Shown: positions 26,977 to 37,566, numbered from the stretch's first letter. The stretch is 64,000 nt of DNA from Pseudomonadales bacterium (GCA_017642855.1 JAEPOO010000001.1:62001-126000); one strand, 5' to 3'. Translations and numbers: made by a program. Notes: a model not told the origin generated them from the letters alone.

Positions 26977-27900
26977 ATGAAGTTCATCATTGTTGACAAC
27001 AGAACAGGGAAACACCGCGCTTTTACAGCGAACGGCTTCCTGTTTGGTGTAGCCCTTGCCGGACTGATCTCTATCCCTGCGGCCGCAGGATTCTTTGCCT
27101 ATCAATTCGGTGTTGGCGAAGCCGCGCTGACGGGAGAAATGGTCTCCAAGTGGCGTGAGGTCCTGGACGACCAGAGAGAAACCGTTCAGGAAGCGCGAAC
27201 CGAGGCGGAAAACAAATTGGATGCCTCCGCTCTTCGGATTGCCCAGCTGCAGGCACGGATTGTGCGTCTGGACGCGCTCGGTGAAAGACTGACCAAAATG
27301 GGTCGTCTCGATGAAGGTGAATTCGACTTCTCCCAGGCACCGGCGATGGGTGGTCCGGAAAACGATCTGGATCTTGCCTCCTACCAGCCGCCTGCCTACA
27401 TGGACCTGCTGGAACAGCTGGCCCAGGACATTGAAGACCGTGAACAGCAACTGGGTGTCCTGGAGACCCTGATGGCCAAGCGGAAGATGGACCGAGACGT
27501 CTTTCTCGCCGGTCGACCTGTTCGTAAAGGTTGGATGTCTTCTCGATTCGGCCATCGCACAGATCCGATCACGGGTAAAAGAGCCTGGCACAATGGTGTC
27601 GACTTCGCTGGTAAAGAAGGCGCTGACGTGATCTCGGTTGCGGCAGGGGTCGTCGTTTATGCAGGTGTCAGAAGCGGTTATGGTCAGATGGTTGAGATCA
27701 ACCATGGCAGCGGCTACTCCACGCGCTATGGGCATCACAAAGCACTCAAAGTGAAAACCGGCGACATCGTGCGCAAAGGTGAAGTCGTCGGTCTGATGGG
27801 CAGCAGCGGTCGGTCTACTGGCCCTCACGTTCACTTCGAAGTATTCAAAAACGGTCGCGTCGTCGATCCTTCTACCTACATTCACCGCGCCAGTCGCTGA
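26977..27900 (+). CDS. LytM/M23-family peptidase, membrane anchored
   Basis: M23 proteins are periplasmic zinc endopeptidases or, when degenerate, activators of amidases. This 307-residue protein has one N-terminal transmembrane helix (about 20-42), a coiled coil (about 55-110 and 140-165) and a C-terminal LytM domain. Zinc-site residues are intact: His205 and Asp209 in HNGVDF, His284 and His286 in HVHFE, so it is likely an active hydrolase. It is divergent from dciA with only 13 bp between start codons, and upstream of secA. Confidence 0.9.
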   Translation: MKFIIVDNRTGKHRAFTANGFLFGVALAGLISIPAAAGFFAYQFGVGEAALTGEMVSKWREVLDDQRETVQEARTEAENKLDASALRIAQLQARIVRLDALGERLTKMGRLDEGEFDFSQAPAMGGPENDLDLASYQPPAYMDLLEQLAQDIEDREQQLGVLETLMAKRKMDRDVFLAGRPVRKGWMSSRFGHRTDPITGKRAWHNGVDFAGKEGADVISVAAGVVVYAGVRSGYGQMVEINHGSGYSTRYGHHKALKVKTGDIVRKGEVVGLMGSSGRSTGPHVHFEVFKNGRVVDPSTYIHRASR

Positions 27901-27990
27901 TACCTGACTACCAACTCCGGTAATCCGCGGAGCGCCATCCCAGCACAAAGGAAGGACCCGCTTTCTTCATCTACATTTGAGACAAGCAAC

Positions 27991-30723
27991 ATGGTATTGC
28001 AGGCAATCAGCAAAATTTTTGGCAGTAAGAACGAGCGCGAATTGAAGCGCATGCGCAAGGTGGTGCAGAAGATCAATGCACGAGAGGAAGAATTCGAGAA
28101 GCTCTCAGATGAAGAACTGAAAGAACAAAGGAATGTCTTCAGCGCTCGCCTGGAACAAGGTGAAAATCTGGAAACTCTGATCCCTGATGCCTTTGCTACC
28201 GTCAGGGAAGCGGCAAAGAGAGCACTTGGTTTGCGTATTTTCGATGTGCAGATGATCGGTGGCATCGTTCTTCACGAAGGAAAAATCGCAGAGATGCGCA
28301 CAGGTGAAGGTAAAACTTTGGTTGCGACACTGCCGCTTTACCTCAACGCGATTACCGGTGAAGGTGTTCATCTTGTCACGGTAAATGACTATTTGGCTAA
28401 GCATGGCGCCGACTGGATGGGTCCAGTTTATGAGGCGCTGGGCATGACTGTTGGCGTCGTTTACGCACAACAGGATCCGATTGAGAAGAAAGCTGCTTAT
28501 GAGGCGGACATTACTTACGGCACAAACAACGAGTTTGGCTTTGATTATCTGCGGGACAACATGGCGTTTTCGAAAGAAGAGCGAGTGCAGAGAGGTCTAA
28601 ACTTCGCAATCGTGGATGAAGTCGACTCCATCCTCATCGATGAAGCACGAACACCGCTGATTATCTCCGGTGGCGTGGAGAACACCGCCGATGTTTACAA
28701 AGCGATTAATTCAATTATTCCCGGGCTTAGTCAGCAGATTAAGACGCCAGAGGACATCGAGGCAGAACGTGAGCCGCCAGGGGATTACTTCGTCGACGAA
28801 AAGCAGCGAGATGTTGAACTTACGGAAGAAGGCCACCAGAAAGTAGAGAACCTTTTGGTGAGAAAAGGTCTGTTGGCTGAGGGCGAGAGTCTCTATGGCA
28901 CCGCAAACCTCACACTTTTGCATCATGTCAGCGCAGCGCTTAAGGCGCACAGCCTGTTTGCGCGGGATGTCGAGTACATCGTCGCAGATGGCGAAATTGT
29001 TATCGTCGATGAACATACCGGTCGCACGATGCCGGGAAGACGTTGGTCCGGTGGTATTCATCAGGCGATCGAGGCGAAAGAAAATGTCGCGATCACCAAT
29101 GAAAGCCAAACCCTGGCGTCCACGACTTTCCAAAACTACTTCCGACTCTATCGAAAGCTCGCCGGGATGACCGGTACAGCGGACACAGAAGCATTTGAGT
29201 TCCGTCAGATCTATGCGCTCGATGTGGTCGTGATCCCAACGAATCTCGAGATGGTGCGAAAGGACTTAAATGACCTGATCTTCATGTCAACCGAAGAAAA
29301 GTTCGAAGCGATCGCGGAGGAAATCGAGGACTGCCTGTCGCATGATGCACCGGTTCTGGTTGGCACAGCTTCCATTGAATCTTCAGAGCGTCTTTCCGAA
29401 GCGCTTAACAAGAAGAAGATCAAACACAGTGTGTTGAACGCCAAGTTTCATGAAAAAGAAGCCGAGATCATTGCGCAGGCAGGCAGACCCAAGACGGTAA
29501 CGATTGCAACTAATATGGCTGGTCGTGGTACCGACATAATTCTAGGCGGTAACCCTGATGCCGAGAAAGCCAAGCTGGATCACCCAACACCGGAACAGCT
29601 GGAAAAGATAGAGCAGGAGTGGAAAGAGAATCACCAGCGTGTGCTCGATGCTGGCGGTCTGCACGTGATTGGCACTGAGCGTCACGAGAGTCGGCGAATT
29701 GATAACCAGCTTCGCGGTCGAGCAGGTCGACAGGGTGATCCTGGATACTCGCGCTTTTACCTGTCGCTGGAAGATGATCTCATGCGAATCTTTGCTTCAG
29801 ACCGTGTGCGTGGTTTCATGCAGAACATGGGGATGGAGCGTGGTGAAGCGATCGAGCATCGTATGGTCACCAACGCGATTGAAAAGGCGCAACGTAAAGT
29901 TGAGGGCCGCAACTTCGATATTCGTAAGCAGTTGCTTGAGTATGATGATGTCGCGAACGATCAGCGCCAGATGGTCTATGGTCAAAGAAATGAACTCATA
30001 GAATCCGAAGACATCTCAGAGGTTATCGAGTCCTTGTGGGATGATGTTGTGAACAATGTCATTGATGGCTTTGTTCCGCCGCAGAGTCTGGAGGAGCAAT
30101 GGGACATCCCGGGACTCGAGCAAGCGCTGCATACTGAATTCAATGCAACACTGCCAATCCACACCTGGTTGGATGAAGACGCTTCTTTACATGAGGATTC
30201 GCTCAGAGAAAAAATCGTGGATGAAATTCGCGGCGAATATCTGAAAAAAGAAGACGTTGTTGGATCGCAGATTCGCCTGTTCGAGAAGCGTATCATGCTG
30301 GATATCCTCGATAATCTCTGGAAAGAGCATCTTGCCGCGATGGACTATCTGCGACAGGGTATTCATCTGCGCGCTTATGCCCAGAAGCAACCCAAAAACG
30401 AATACAAGCGTGAAGCCTTTGAATTGTTCGAAAGTCTGTTGAGTAACATCCGCTTCGAAGTTGTACGTTTCCTTTCTCGCGTTCAATTCCAGACAGAAGA
30501 AGACGTTGAGGCACTGGAGCGTCGCCGTCGAGAAGAGGAGTCGAGAGCGAAACTCAATTACGAAAAGTCTTCAGCGTCAGCGATGGGTGAACCGGAAGAA
30601 ACGGATGCAGAAGCCGAACCTCAGGCGCCATTTGTGCGCCGGGAAAAGAAGGTGGGACGCAATGAGCCTTGTCCCTGCGGTTCCGGAAAAAAGTATAAGG
30701 CGTGCTGCGGGAAGCTGGGCTGA
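27991..30723 (+). CDS. secA: preprotein translocase ATPase SecA
   Basis: SecA drives export of unfolded proteins through SecYEG. The 910-residue protein has the Walker A MRTGEGKT (102-109), the [17 protein letters not shown] motif, NMAGRGTDI and the C-terminal zinc motif with Cys894, Cys896, Cys905 and Cys906 ([13 protein letters not shown]) that binds SecB or ribosomes. An acidic linker precedes the zinc motif. Its stop TGA overlaps the argJ ATG by one base. Confidence 0.98.
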   Translation: MVLQAISKIFGSKNERELKRMRKVVQKINAREEEFEKLSDEELKEQRNVFSARLEQGENLETLIPDAFATVREAAKRALGLRIFDVQMIGGIVLHEGKIAEMRTGEGKTLVATLPLYLNAITGEGVHLVTVNDYLAKHGADWMGPVYEALGMTVGVVYAQQDPIEKKAAYEADITYGTNNEFGFDYLRDNMAFSKEERVQRGLNFAIVDEVDSILIDEARTPLIISGGVENTADVYKAINSIIPGLSQQIKTPEDIEAEREPPGDYFVDEKQRDVELTEEGHQKVENLLVRKGLLAEGESLYGTANLTLLHHVSAALKAHSLFARDVEYIVADGEIVIVDEHTGRTMPGRRWSGGIHQAIEAKENVAITNESQTLASTTFQNYFRLYRKLAGMTGTADTEAFEFRQIYALDVVVIPTNLEMVRKDLNDLIFMSTEEKFEAIAEEIEDCLSHDAPVLVGTASIESSERLSEALNKKKIKHSVLNAKFHEKEAEIIAQAGRPKTVTIATNMAGRGTDIILGGNPDAEKAKLDHPTPEQLEKIEQEWKENHQRVLDAGGLHVIGTERHESRRIDNQLRGRAGRQGDPGYSRFYLSLEDDLMRIFASDRVRGFMQNMGMERGEAIEHRMVTNAIEKAQRKVEGRNFDIRKQLLEYDDVANDQRQMVYGQRNELIESEDISEVIESLWDDVVNNVIDGFVPPQSLEEQWDIPGLEQALHTEFNATLPIHTWLDEDASLHEDSLREKIVDEIRGEYLKKEDVVGSQIRLFEKRIMLDILDNLWKEHLAAMDYLRQGIHLRAYAQKQPKNEYKREAFELFESLLSNIRFEVVRFLSRVQFQTEEDVEALERRRREEESRAKLNYEKSSASAMGEPEETDAEAEPQAPFVRREKKVGRNEPCPCGSGKKYKACCGKLG

Positions 30724-31928
30724 TGGCCGTTGGCGAAGCATCTACGGAGTTTGAGCCTGTCCCCGGAGTAAAGCTGGCGAGCGTTCCTTGTGGCATCAAG
30801 GGACAAGATCAATTGGACCTGGTCCTGTTTGAGTTTGAACCCGGCAGCACAACGGCAGGGGTGTTCACACAGAGTCATTTTGCGGCTGCGCCGGTTATCA
30901 TCAGCAAAGACCATCTTGCAAAGCGTAGTGCCCGCTATTTCCTGATAAATAGCGGTAACGCCAATGCAGCCACCGGTGAAGCCGGAAAGTCTGATGCGCT
31001 CACCTGCTGTCAGGCGGTCTCCCAGCAAACCGGCAGTCTGCCTGATGAAGTGCTGCCATTCTCCACAGGTGTGATTGGTGAGAAGCTGCAGGTTGAACAC
31101 ATAACCAATGCTCTGCCGGATCTAAAGGCAGAGCTAAAGGAAGACAACTGGCTGCAGGCCGCGCACGGCATCATGACCACGGACACAAGGCCCAAGATAT
31201 GCAGCCGTCAGACCGTCATTAACGATCAATCCGTAACGATCACGGGTATTGCGAAAGGGGCGGGTATGATCCAGCCTAATATGGCGACCATGCTGGCCTA
31301 TGTGGCGACGGATGCTCAGCTGAATCAGACGGTTCTGCAGGCACTGCTGGAAAACAGCGTTAACCAATCCTTTAATCGAATTACTGTTGATAGTGATACA
31401 TCGACCAACGATTCCTGCATGCTGACCGCGACGGGTGTTTCCGGTGTCGATTGTAACGACGGTCCTGCGAGGGAGGCTTTTGTCGAGCTGCTGGACGATC
31501 TGATGCGTGAATTAGCGCATGCGATTGTCCGAGATGGCGAAGGTGCCACCAAGTTTGTTGCGGTTGAAGTGAGAGGTGGTAAAGCAAGAGAAGACTGCCT
31601 TGAGGTCGCTTACGCGATCGCTAACTCCCCATTGATGAAGACGGCACTGTTTGCCAGTGATGCCAACTGGGGCCGTATTGTGATGGCGATCGGTAAAGCA
31701 AATGTCGAACTGGATGCGTCCAAGATCGATGTTTTTGTTGGAGACGTCTGCCTGATGCGAGCCGGTGGTCGTGAGCCCGCCTACACAGAAGCAGCTGGCG
31801 CGGCGGTCATGGCTCACGAAGAGATCACGATTACGGTTGATCTCAATCTGGGTGAAGCAGTTGAAACGGTCTGGACCAGTGATCTATCACATGAGTATGT
31901 GACGATTAACGCGGAGTATCGGACCTAA
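30723..31928 (+). CDS. argJ: bifunctional glutamate N-acetyltransferase / amino-acid acetyltransferase ArgJ
   Basis: ArgJ recycles the acetyl group from N-acetylornithine to glutamate in arginine synthesis. It is made as a precursor that cleaves itself before a nucleophilic threonine; here this is Thr189 in PNMATMLAYV. From ATG 30723 (TGATG overlap with secA) the product is 401 residues, the normal size. Other signatures are NSGNANAATGE and DSDTSTNDS. It is convergent with yacG. Confidence 0.96.
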   Translation: MAVGEASTEFEPVPGVKLASVPCGIKGQDQLDLVLFEFEPGSTTAGVFTQSHFAAAPVIISKDHLAKRSARYFLINSGNANAATGEAGKSDALTCCQAVSQQTGSLPDEVLPFSTGVIGEKLQVEHITNALPDLKAELKEDNWLQAAHGIMTTDTRPKICSRQTVINDQSVTITGIAKGAGMIQPNMATMLAYVATDAQLNQTVLQALLENSVNQSFNRITVDSDTSTNDSCMLTATGVSGVDCNDGPAREAFVELLDDLMRELAHAIVRDGEGATKFVAVEVRGGKAREDCLEVAYAIANSPLMKTALFASDANWGRIVMAIGKANVELDASKIDVFVGDVCLMRAGGREPAYTEAAGAAVMAHEEITITVDLNLGEAVETVWTSDLSHEYVTINAEYRT

Positions 31929-31955
31929 GGTTATTCGGCGCGGCTGGCGTTGGAA

Positions 31956-32156
31956 TCAGCTCAATTCTGGACCGTTAAGGTCTGACTCAGTCACGTCATC
32001 ATGCGCCGGATCGGAGGCAATTCGCTGATTGCCTGCTGCCCACTCTCCGAGATCAATAAGCCTGCAACGATCGCTGCAGAAAGGGCGAAACTTGCTGGAT
32101 ACGACCCAGGCAACCGCTTTGTCGCAGCTCGGACATTTGACGATAACGTCAGCCAT
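31956..32156 (-). CDS. yacG: DNA gyrase inhibitor YacG, zinc-finger protein
   Basis: YacG binds GyrB and inhibits gyrase in E. coli. This 66-residue protein has the four zinc cysteines Cys8-x2-Cys11 and Cys27-x3-Cys31, followed by [16 protein letters not shown]. It sits 8 bp after coaE, in the conserved pilD-coaE-yacG order. Confidence 0.94.
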   Translation of the reverse strand: MADVIVKCPSCDKAVAWVVSSKFRPFCSDRCRLIDLGEWAAGNQRIASDPAHDDVTESDLNGPELS

Positions 32157-32164
32157 TGGGAGAT

Positions 32165-32764
32165 CTATACGTTTCCGGAAAGATTCAAATATAACTGATG
32201 TAACTTTGCGACTTCCACCTCAAGGGCCTCTGGGCCGGCATCATTTACGATGAGGTCATCTGCCTCGCGAATCCGCGTCTCCCGATCAGGCTGAGCTTTC
32301 AGTATGGCTTCGACCTGTTCTCGACTATTGTGGTCACGCCTCATTACTCGTTCCAACTGTTTCTCTGCCGGTGCATCCACAACCAGCAATCGGTTCATCG
32401 GCGCCATGCGTCCGGTGCCTGTAGACAGGACCAGAATGGCATAGGGGGAGGTGGCCTCGCTCAATACCCTCATTAAGTCTTCGATAATGGGCCGATGGGT
32501 CTGAAGCTCCAGGAATCTGCGGTCCTCTTCATTGTTGAATATCCGTGCTCGAAGCATGGCGCGATCGAGCGATTGGTCAGCCTGCAAAATTTCAGATCCG
32601 AATTGTTTGACGATGGCCTGGTAGGCCGGTTTGCCTGGCTCGACAACCGTTCGGGCAGAAACATCCGCATCTGCGACAACAATACCTTTGGCTGCGAACA
32701 AGTCAGACACGGTGGACTTACCGGTGCCAATGCCACCCCGAAGACCTACGACGAATTCAGTCAT
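32165..32764 (-). CDS. coaE: dephospho-CoA kinase CoaE
   Basis: CoaE performs the last step of coenzyme A synthesis. The P-loop GGIGTGKST is at residues 10-18 of a 199-residue protein, with the usual [12 protein letters not shown] and LEL..HP(R)PI motifs; here the latter reads ELQTHRPI. The first bases overlap the end of pilD by 4 bp. Confidence 0.95.
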   Translation of the reverse strand: MTEFVVGLRGGIGTGKSTVSDLFAAKGIVVADADVSARTVVEPGKPAYQAIVKQFGSEILQADQSLDRAMLRARIFNNEEDRRFLELQTHRPIIEDLMRVLSEATSPYAILVLSTGTGRMAPMNRLLVVDAPAEKQLERVMRRDHNSREQVEAILKAQPDRETRIREADDLIVNDAGPEALEVEVAKLHQLYLNLSGNV

Positions 32765-33678
32765 CCGCTACCCAGTGTGACCCGCAGATAAAGATTGATG
32801 AGGTCATTACCCCAAATCAGTGCGATAAAGCCCGCAATCGCCAGAAACGGACCGAACTTCAGCGGTACCGACCGATCTCTACCGGCCAGAATGAGAGCAC
32901 CGCCGATGACGGCACCTGCGAAGGAGCTGAGAACAATAATGAGCGGCAGAGATGCGGCGCCCAGCCAGGCCCCCATCATTGCCAGCATCTTAAAGTCCCC
33001 GAAACCCATGCCTTCTTTTCCGGTTGCGAGTTTGAACAACTGGTACACAGTCCACAAAGTCATGTAACCGAAGACCGCGCCCAGGAATGCAGACGGAAAG
33101 GGTACGAATACACCGAAGAAATTGATCACCAGACCGAACCAGAGTAACGGCAGGGTGATGTTGTCGGGCAACAGCTGAGTGTCGAAGTCGATCATCGCGA
33201 GGCTGATCAATGCCCATGTCAGGAGGCAGGCAGCCAGGCCCTGGAGTGTTGGACCGAATACATAGATAACCACCGCCGTCAGAATCGCGGTGAGTGCCTC
33301 GATGACCGGATAGCGTGCGCTTACCGGTGCGGCACAATTGGCACACTTGCCGCCAATGAGAAACCAGCCGACGATCGGTATGTTATGCCAGGGTTTGATG
33401 GCGGAATTGCAATGGGGGCAGGTGGAATGAGGCATCATGAGGTTGAAGGGTTTTTTTTGCGCCGGCAGTCGCTGGCGTATGTCTTCAACTAAGGCATTGT
33501 CATCAGTGGTTTCGAGAATGATTTCGAGTGATTGTTCCCGCCACTCCTGCATCATCATGACGGGCAGACGATAGATAACGACGTTCAGGAAGCTGCCAAT
33601 GGCTGAGCCGAATATGAAAGCGATGATCGACCAGAAGTAGGGGTAGTGTGCCTGGATCAAGGCAACGTTCTCAAGCAT
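32761..33678 (-). CDS. pilD: type IV prepilin peptidase / N-methyltransferase PilD
   Basis: PilD cleaves the leader of prepilins and methylates the new N-terminal Phe. The polytopic 305-residue protein has the N-terminal zinc loop with Cys87/Cys90 and Cys112/Cys115, and the catalytic aspartates Asp163 (MIDFDTQLLPD) and Asp227 (GFGDFK). The loop before the first cysteines (about 42-82) is the long pseudomonad type. It should process both pilins encoded at 37.0-38.0 kb. Confidence 0.96.
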   Translation of the reverse strand: MLENVALIQAHYPYFWSIIAFIFGSAIGSFLNVVIYRLPVMMMQEWREQSLEIILETTDDNALVEDIRQRLPAQKKPFNLMMPHSTCPHCNSAIKPWHNIPIVGWFLIGGKCANCAAPVSARYPVIEALTAILTAVVIYVFGPTLQGLAACLLTWALISLAMIDFDTQLLPDNITLPLLWFGLVINFFGVFVPFPSAFLGAVFGYMTLWTVYQLFKLATGKEGMGFGDFKMLAMMGAWLGAASLPLIIVLSSFAGAVIGGALILAGRDRSVPLKFGPFLAIAGFIALIWGNDLINLYLRVTLGSG

Positions 33679-33699
33679 GCGTTAGAGCTCAGGGCTGGC

Positions 33700-34926
33700 T
33701 TATGCGCCGCCGATCGCGTCACCCATACCGAAGATTGGCAGATACATTGCGATGATCAGGCCGCCGATGACGACACCAAGGAATGACATGATCAGTGGTT
33801 CCATCAAGCTGGTGAGACCTTCGACTGCATTGTCGACCATCTCTTCGTAGTAAGTCGCTGCCTTGTCGAGCATACCGTCGAGTGCTCCCGATTCTTCACC
33901 GATCGCGACCATCTGGATCACCATGTTGGGGAAGACACCGGCAGACTTCATGGAAGTGTTTAATTGAATACCACTGGAAACGTCTTCCTTAATTTTCGTA
34001 ATCGCCTCGAGATAGACGATATTGCCCGCAGCACCCGCCACCGAATCGAGGGCATCTACAAGAGGAACACCGGCTGCGAACGTGGTCGACAAGGTTCTGG
34101 CGAAGCGCGCGACACAGGACTTGTCGAGAATGTCCCCGAGAATAGGTAGTTTCAGCATCAGCCGTTCCTGCCCATCACGAACAGCCTGGGAGCGTTTATG
34201 TGCCTCCTTGTAAGCAAAAAACACAGCGCCCAGTGCAGCAAGGCCGATAAACCACCACTCCTGCATGAATCGGGACATGTTCACGACCATCTGCGTGAAT
34301 TCAGGGAGTTCAGCACCGAAACCAGCAAAGATTTCCTCAAACTGAGGCACGACTTTCACCAGCAAAATACCGGAGACCACACCGGCAACGACGAGGACTG
34401 CAATCGGGTAATTCATTGCACTTTTAATTTTTGCTTTCAGTGCTTCTGTCTTCTCTTTGTAGGTTGCCAGCCTGTCGAGCATGGTTTCCAGTGCACCGGA
34501 TTGTTCTCCGGCTTCCACCAGATTACAGAACAGGTCATCAAAATGTTCGGGCTGTGTCTTAATCGCGTGGGCAAAGGAGTTACCGGAAGAGACTTCGTCG
34601 CGAATCTTCAGGATCAGATCCTTCATCGCAGGGTTGTCCATCCCGTCCGCAACAATTTCGAAGGATTGGACCAATGGCACACCCGCTTTCATCATGGTGG
34701 CAAGCTGTCGAGTAAACAGCGCGATGTCACCCGGTGTGACCTTCCCTGCGCTTAGGCCGGGAATAGCGAATCCGCCCCCTTTCTTGCTGACCTTGGTTGG
34801 ATTGATCCCTTGCTTGCGAAGTTCAGCTTTGGCAACGTTTGCGTTGCTGCTGGTAATCTCGCCTTTGGTTTTCTTCCCTTGCTTGTCTGTACCTTCGTAG
34901 ACGAAAACCGTGCTAGCTGCTGACAT
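33700..34926 (-). CDS. pilC: type IV pilus inner-membrane platform protein PilC
   Basis: PilC is the inner-membrane platform that couples the assembly ATPase to pilin. The 408-residue protein has two tandem T2SSF domains (about 68-195 and 270-400) with hydrophobic helices near 175-200, 220-240 and 380-400. The motif FTRQLATMMKAGVPLVQ opens the first domain and FARTLSTTFAAGVPLVDAL the second. It lies between pilB and pilD. Confidence 0.95.
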   Translation of the reverse strand: MSAASTVFVYEGTDKQGKKTKGEITSSNANVAKAELRKQGINPTKVSKKGGGFAIPGLSAGKVTPGDIALFTRQLATMMKAGVPLVQSFEIVADGMDNPAMKDLILKIRDEVSSGNSFAHAIKTQPEHFDDLFCNLVEAGEQSGALETMLDRLATYKEKTEALKAKIKSAMNYPIAVLVVAGVVSGILLVKVVPQFEEIFAGFGAELPEFTQMVVNMSRFMQEWWFIGLAALGAVFFAYKEAHKRSQAVRDGQERLMLKLPILGDILDKSCVARFARTLSTTFAAGVPLVDALDSVAGAAGNIVYLEAITKIKEDVSSGIQLNTSMKSAGVFPNMVIQMVAIGEESGALDGMLDKAATYYEEMVDNAVEGLTSLMEPLIMSFLGVVIGGLIIAMYLPIFGMGDAIGGA

Positions 34927-34955
34927 GCTGACCTCTTTGCTATGACCTGTTCAGT

Positions 34956-36677
34956 TTAGTGTCCGCTGGTGACTCGATCCACTTCGTCAAGGCTGGTCAG
35001 TCCGTTTTTAACCTTTACCATTGCCGACTTGAAAATGTTGTTGAAGCCTTCGCGCTCGCTGACTTCTGCGATCTGGAGTGAATTGCCGTCCTCCATGATG
35101 ATTTTGGAGATTTCCGGAACGATCTTCATCACTTCGTAGATGCCTACACGTCCTTTGTACCCACCAGAGCAACCAGAGCAACCCTTGGGTCCGAAAATTT
35201 CGAATCCCTCGTCGATTTCCTCCTCGGTGAATCCCTTTTCCATCAGGGCATTTTTAGGTACATCAAGTTTCTCTTTGCAGTCGTGGAGTCGGCGAGCAAG
35301 CCTCTGCGCGACAATCAGGTTGATGGAGGTTGCCAGGTTGAACGCAGGTACACCCATATTCCTGAGACGAGTCAGCGTTTCAGGCGCACTGTTGGTGTGT
35401 AGCGTAGACATCACCATGTGACCCGTCTGCGCTGCCTTGATTGAAATGTTCGCGGTTTCCAGGTCCCGGATTTCCCCCACCATGACGATGTCAGGATCCT
35501 GGCGAAGGAAAGATCTTAATGCTTCTGAGAAATCGAGGCCTACCTTGTGGTTGACCGGGCACTGGTTGATACCTTCGAGGTTGATTTCAACAGGGTCTTC
35601 CGCCGTTGAGATATTTAGCTCCGGCGTGTTCAGGATGTTGAGCCCGGTGTATAGAGAGACTGTTTTGCCTGAACCAGTGGGACCGGTTACCAGAAACATG
35701 CCCTGAGGCTTGTGTAGAGCTTCCAGGTAAAGCTGTTTCTGTTCGTCTTCATAGCCTAATGCATCAATACCCATCTTGGCAGAGCTCGGGTCAAGGATTC
35801 TAAGACAAAGTTTCTCACCGAAGAGAACCGGCAGTGTGTTAACACGGAAGTCGATCGCTTTGGATTTGGAGATCTTCAGCTTGATACGACCGTCCTGAGG
35901 CACTCGACGTTCGGAGATATCCATCTGGGACATAACCTTGAGACGTGCCGAGATACGTGGCCCGAGGTTCACCGGTGGTCGCGCAACTTCATGTAGTACC
36001 CCGTCTGTTCGGAATCGAACACGATAGGCTTTTTCGAAAGGCTCGAAGTGCAGGTCAGAGGAACCACCCTTAATAGCGTCCATGAGCATCTTGTTGATAA
36101 AGCGAACGACTGGTGTGTCGTCCGCAGCGGAGCCCGAGTCATCTTCGTCCGGACCACCGCCCTCTTCATCTACGGCCTCGAGATCGAGATCGACGTCGTC
36201 ATCGTCGCCCAGATCACCCAAACCGCCACCTTCCTGAGCTTCCAGAAATGCTTCGATAAAGCCTGCGAGTTTGTCCTCTTCAACCAGCACCTCTTCAGTG
36301 GAGATACCGGTCTGGAATTTGATTTCGTCCAGACCCTGTCTGTTAGTGGGGTCTGAAACCGCCACAAATAATCGATTGCCTCGGTGGAACACAGGGATTG
36401 CGTGGTTTGCCCGGATCAGTTTTTCATCGACCAGGTTTTTTGGAATAACCTCTGGGTCTAGGGTGGTGATATCAAGCAGAGGCGTCCCGAATTCCTCTGA
36501 TGCTGAATTCGCGATGTCCTTTGCACCGACAATGCCTGCCTTCACCAGGTGAGAGACAAAGGGAACCCTGTTTTTTCTCGCTTCTTCCGCCGCTTCCCTG
36601 GCTGCTTCTTCCTCCAGAAAATTGTCTTCAACCAGACGACGGGCGAGACCACTGAGTTGAACCGGATTTGCTGCCAT
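34956..36677 (-). CDS. pilB: type IV pilus assembly ATPase PilB
   Basis: PilB is the hexameric ATPase for pilus extension. The 573-residue product has an N-terminal T2SSE_N domain, an acidic linker with many Asp/Glu (about 155-185), Walker A GPTGSGKT at about 331-338, the Asp/His boxes, Walker B (DPDIVMVGEIRD) and a four-cysteine zinc site (Cys-x2-Cys in GPKGCSGCSGG near the C-terminus). It is the first gene of pilB-pilC-pilD-coaE-yacG and is divergent from pilA. Confidence 0.95.
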   Translation of the reverse strand: MAANPVQLSGLARRLVEDNFLEEEAAREAAEEARKNRVPFVSHLVKAGIVGAKDIANSASEEFGTPLLDITTLDPEVIPKNLVDEKLIRANHAIPVFHRGNRLFVAVSDPTNRQGLDEIKFQTGISTEEVLVEEDKLAGFIEAFLEAQEGGGLGDLGDDDDVDLDLEAVDEEGGGPDEDDSGSAADDTPVVRFINKMLMDAIKGGSSDLHFEPFEKAYRVRFRTDGVLHEVARPPVNLGPRISARLKVMSQMDISERRVPQDGRIKLKISKSKAIDFRVNTLPVLFGEKLCLRILDPSSAKMGIDALGYEDEQKQLYLEALHKPQGMFLVTGPTGSGKTVSLYTGLNILNTPELNISTAEDPVEINLEGINQCPVNHKVGLDFSEALRSFLRQDPDIVMVGEIRDLETANISIKAAQTGHMVMSTLHTNSAPETLTRLRNMGVPAFNLATSINLIVAQRLARRLHDCKEKLDVPKNALMEKGFTEEEIDEGFEIFGPKGCSGCSGGYKGRVGIYEVMKIVPEISKIIMEDGNSLQIAEVSEREGFNNIFKSAMVKVKNGLTSLDEVDRVTSGH

Positions 36678-36806
36678 ACAGACTATTCCTTCAATAAAAG
36701 TCGTTTCAGTCGGAAACGGCTGAGCGCCCTGGAGTCGATTGCTTCAGGGACTGAGTTAGTCGTTAAAGTTTACCGCCGTGCCGGAAGAGTGTCGATAGAG
36801 CGCGGG

Positions 36807-36895
36807 GTGACAAAATGCGGCTCAGGTGACGTAAATTGTCACACCGAACTTGGTGATTGGCGGCTTTTCTGCCCGAATGTGACTATTTTTGTCAC
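36807..36895. promoter_or_regulatory. paired GTGAC-N7-GTCAC palindromes upstream of pilA, likely PilR activator sites
   Basis: Two palindromes of identical build are present: GTGAC (36826-36830) N7 GTCAC (36838-36842) and GTGAC (36879-36883) N7 GTCAC (36891-36895). Both have A/T-rich 7-bp centres, and their midpoints are 53 bp apart, about five helical turns. An extra half-site GTGACA lies at 36807. They sit roughly 63 and 116 bp before the predicted pilA start, where sigma-54 activators bind. Identity as PilR sites is inferred. CRP-type sites are excluded by spacing (TGTGA-N9-TCACA, not N6). Confidence 0.6.
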
Positions 36896-36923
36896 ATTTC
36901 TTCGATAGGCGGTCGAATTTGAC

Positions 36924-36939
36924 TGGCACGATACTTGCT
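36924..36939 (+). promoter_or_regulatory. sigma-54 promoter of pilA
   Basis: TGGCACG (36924-36930), 4 bp, then TTGCT (36935-36939) is a full match to the -24/-12 sigma-54 consensus. The transcript should begin near 36950, giving a leader of about 55 nt that contains AAGGAG before the pilA ATG. This is the established mode of pilA control (RpoN with PilR/PilS). Confidence 0.88.
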
Positions 36940-37004
36940 GTTTCAAACGCGGGATAGTCAGCCACGCTGGTTAGACGTCGCTTAAATCTAAAGGAGTTAG
37001 CTCA

Positions 37005-37439
37005 ATGAACATGCAAAAGGGTTTCACCCTCATCGAATTGATGATTGTGGTAGCTATTATCGGTATTCTGGCCGCTGTAGCTCTCCCCGCTTATCAGGAC
37101 TACATCAAGACTGCGAACATGACAAAGGTCAACACCCAGTTCGAACAAGCGGTCCGTTCTACAGAATCTTCCATGGTCAAGGGTGCGACTCAGCGCGCTC
37201 TGGGTCTGACCGAATCCACACCGTCTACGACTGCTGGTTGGATCGAAATGTACAACCCAGGTAATACACTCGCGCCTGGTGGTGGTAATGCGTATGCAAC
37301 GGCTGCGAACAACACCACTGGTGCGATCGGGGTAAGTTCGGGTGGTTCAGGTGTCACGCAGCTGGTGACGCTTGTTCTGCCAGCCTACGAAGATCTGCCC
37401 GGTGCGACAGAAATCATCAACGCTCAGGAAGTTCAGTAA
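37005..37439 (+). CDS. pilA: type IV major pilin PilA
   Basis: This is the likely main pilus subunit: 144 residues with a short leader MNMQKG, cleavage before Phe7 and the invariant Glu5 of the mature chain ([27 protein letters not shown]). The C-terminal half is Gly/Ala/Thr rich. There is no cysteine anywhere, so the usual C-terminal D-region disulfide is absent. A sigma-54 promoter lies upstream and a strong terminator downstream, so it is expressed as a single gene. Confidence 0.93.
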   Translation: MNMQKGFTLIELMIVVAIIGILAAVALPAYQDYIKTANMTKVNTQFEQAVRSTESSMVKGATQRALGLTESTPSTTAGWIEMYNPGNTLAPGGGNAYATAANNTTGAIGVSSGGSGVTQLVTLVLPAYEDLPGATEIINAQEVQ

Positions 37440-37482
37440 GCGTTTAGCCTTGGGCTATTTATTCGTAGCCTAAGCAAGTTCG

Positions 37483-37516
37483 AAAGCCGGTGTGCGAAAG
37501 CGCACCGGCTTTTTTT
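37483..37516 (+). terminator. strong rho-independent terminator after pilA
   Basis: A 13-bp stem (37483-37495 with 37500-37512, core GCCGGTG/CACCGGC) with a GAAA tetraloop is followed by a run of seven T. It separates pilA from the second pilin. Confidence 0.9.
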
Positions 37517-37566
37517 CTGTCTGGCCATCGCTATGATGGTATATTTGCGGCAAGGGAGATCACGCG

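Larger units (their letters stand above)
36678..37004. other. divergent control region between pilB and pilA
   Basis: This 327-bp gap has no gene. Its right half holds the sigma-54 promoter and the twin palindromes described separately. The left 120 bp would hold the pilB promoter, but I see no clear -10/-35 pair there. Confidence 0.6.

Noticed and set aside
36878..36896. CRP/Vfr site upstream of pilA
   Set aside because: The arms TGTGA and TCACA are 9 bp apart rather than 6, and the neighbouring dyad has the same GTGAC-N7-GTCAC geometry, which favours another regulator.
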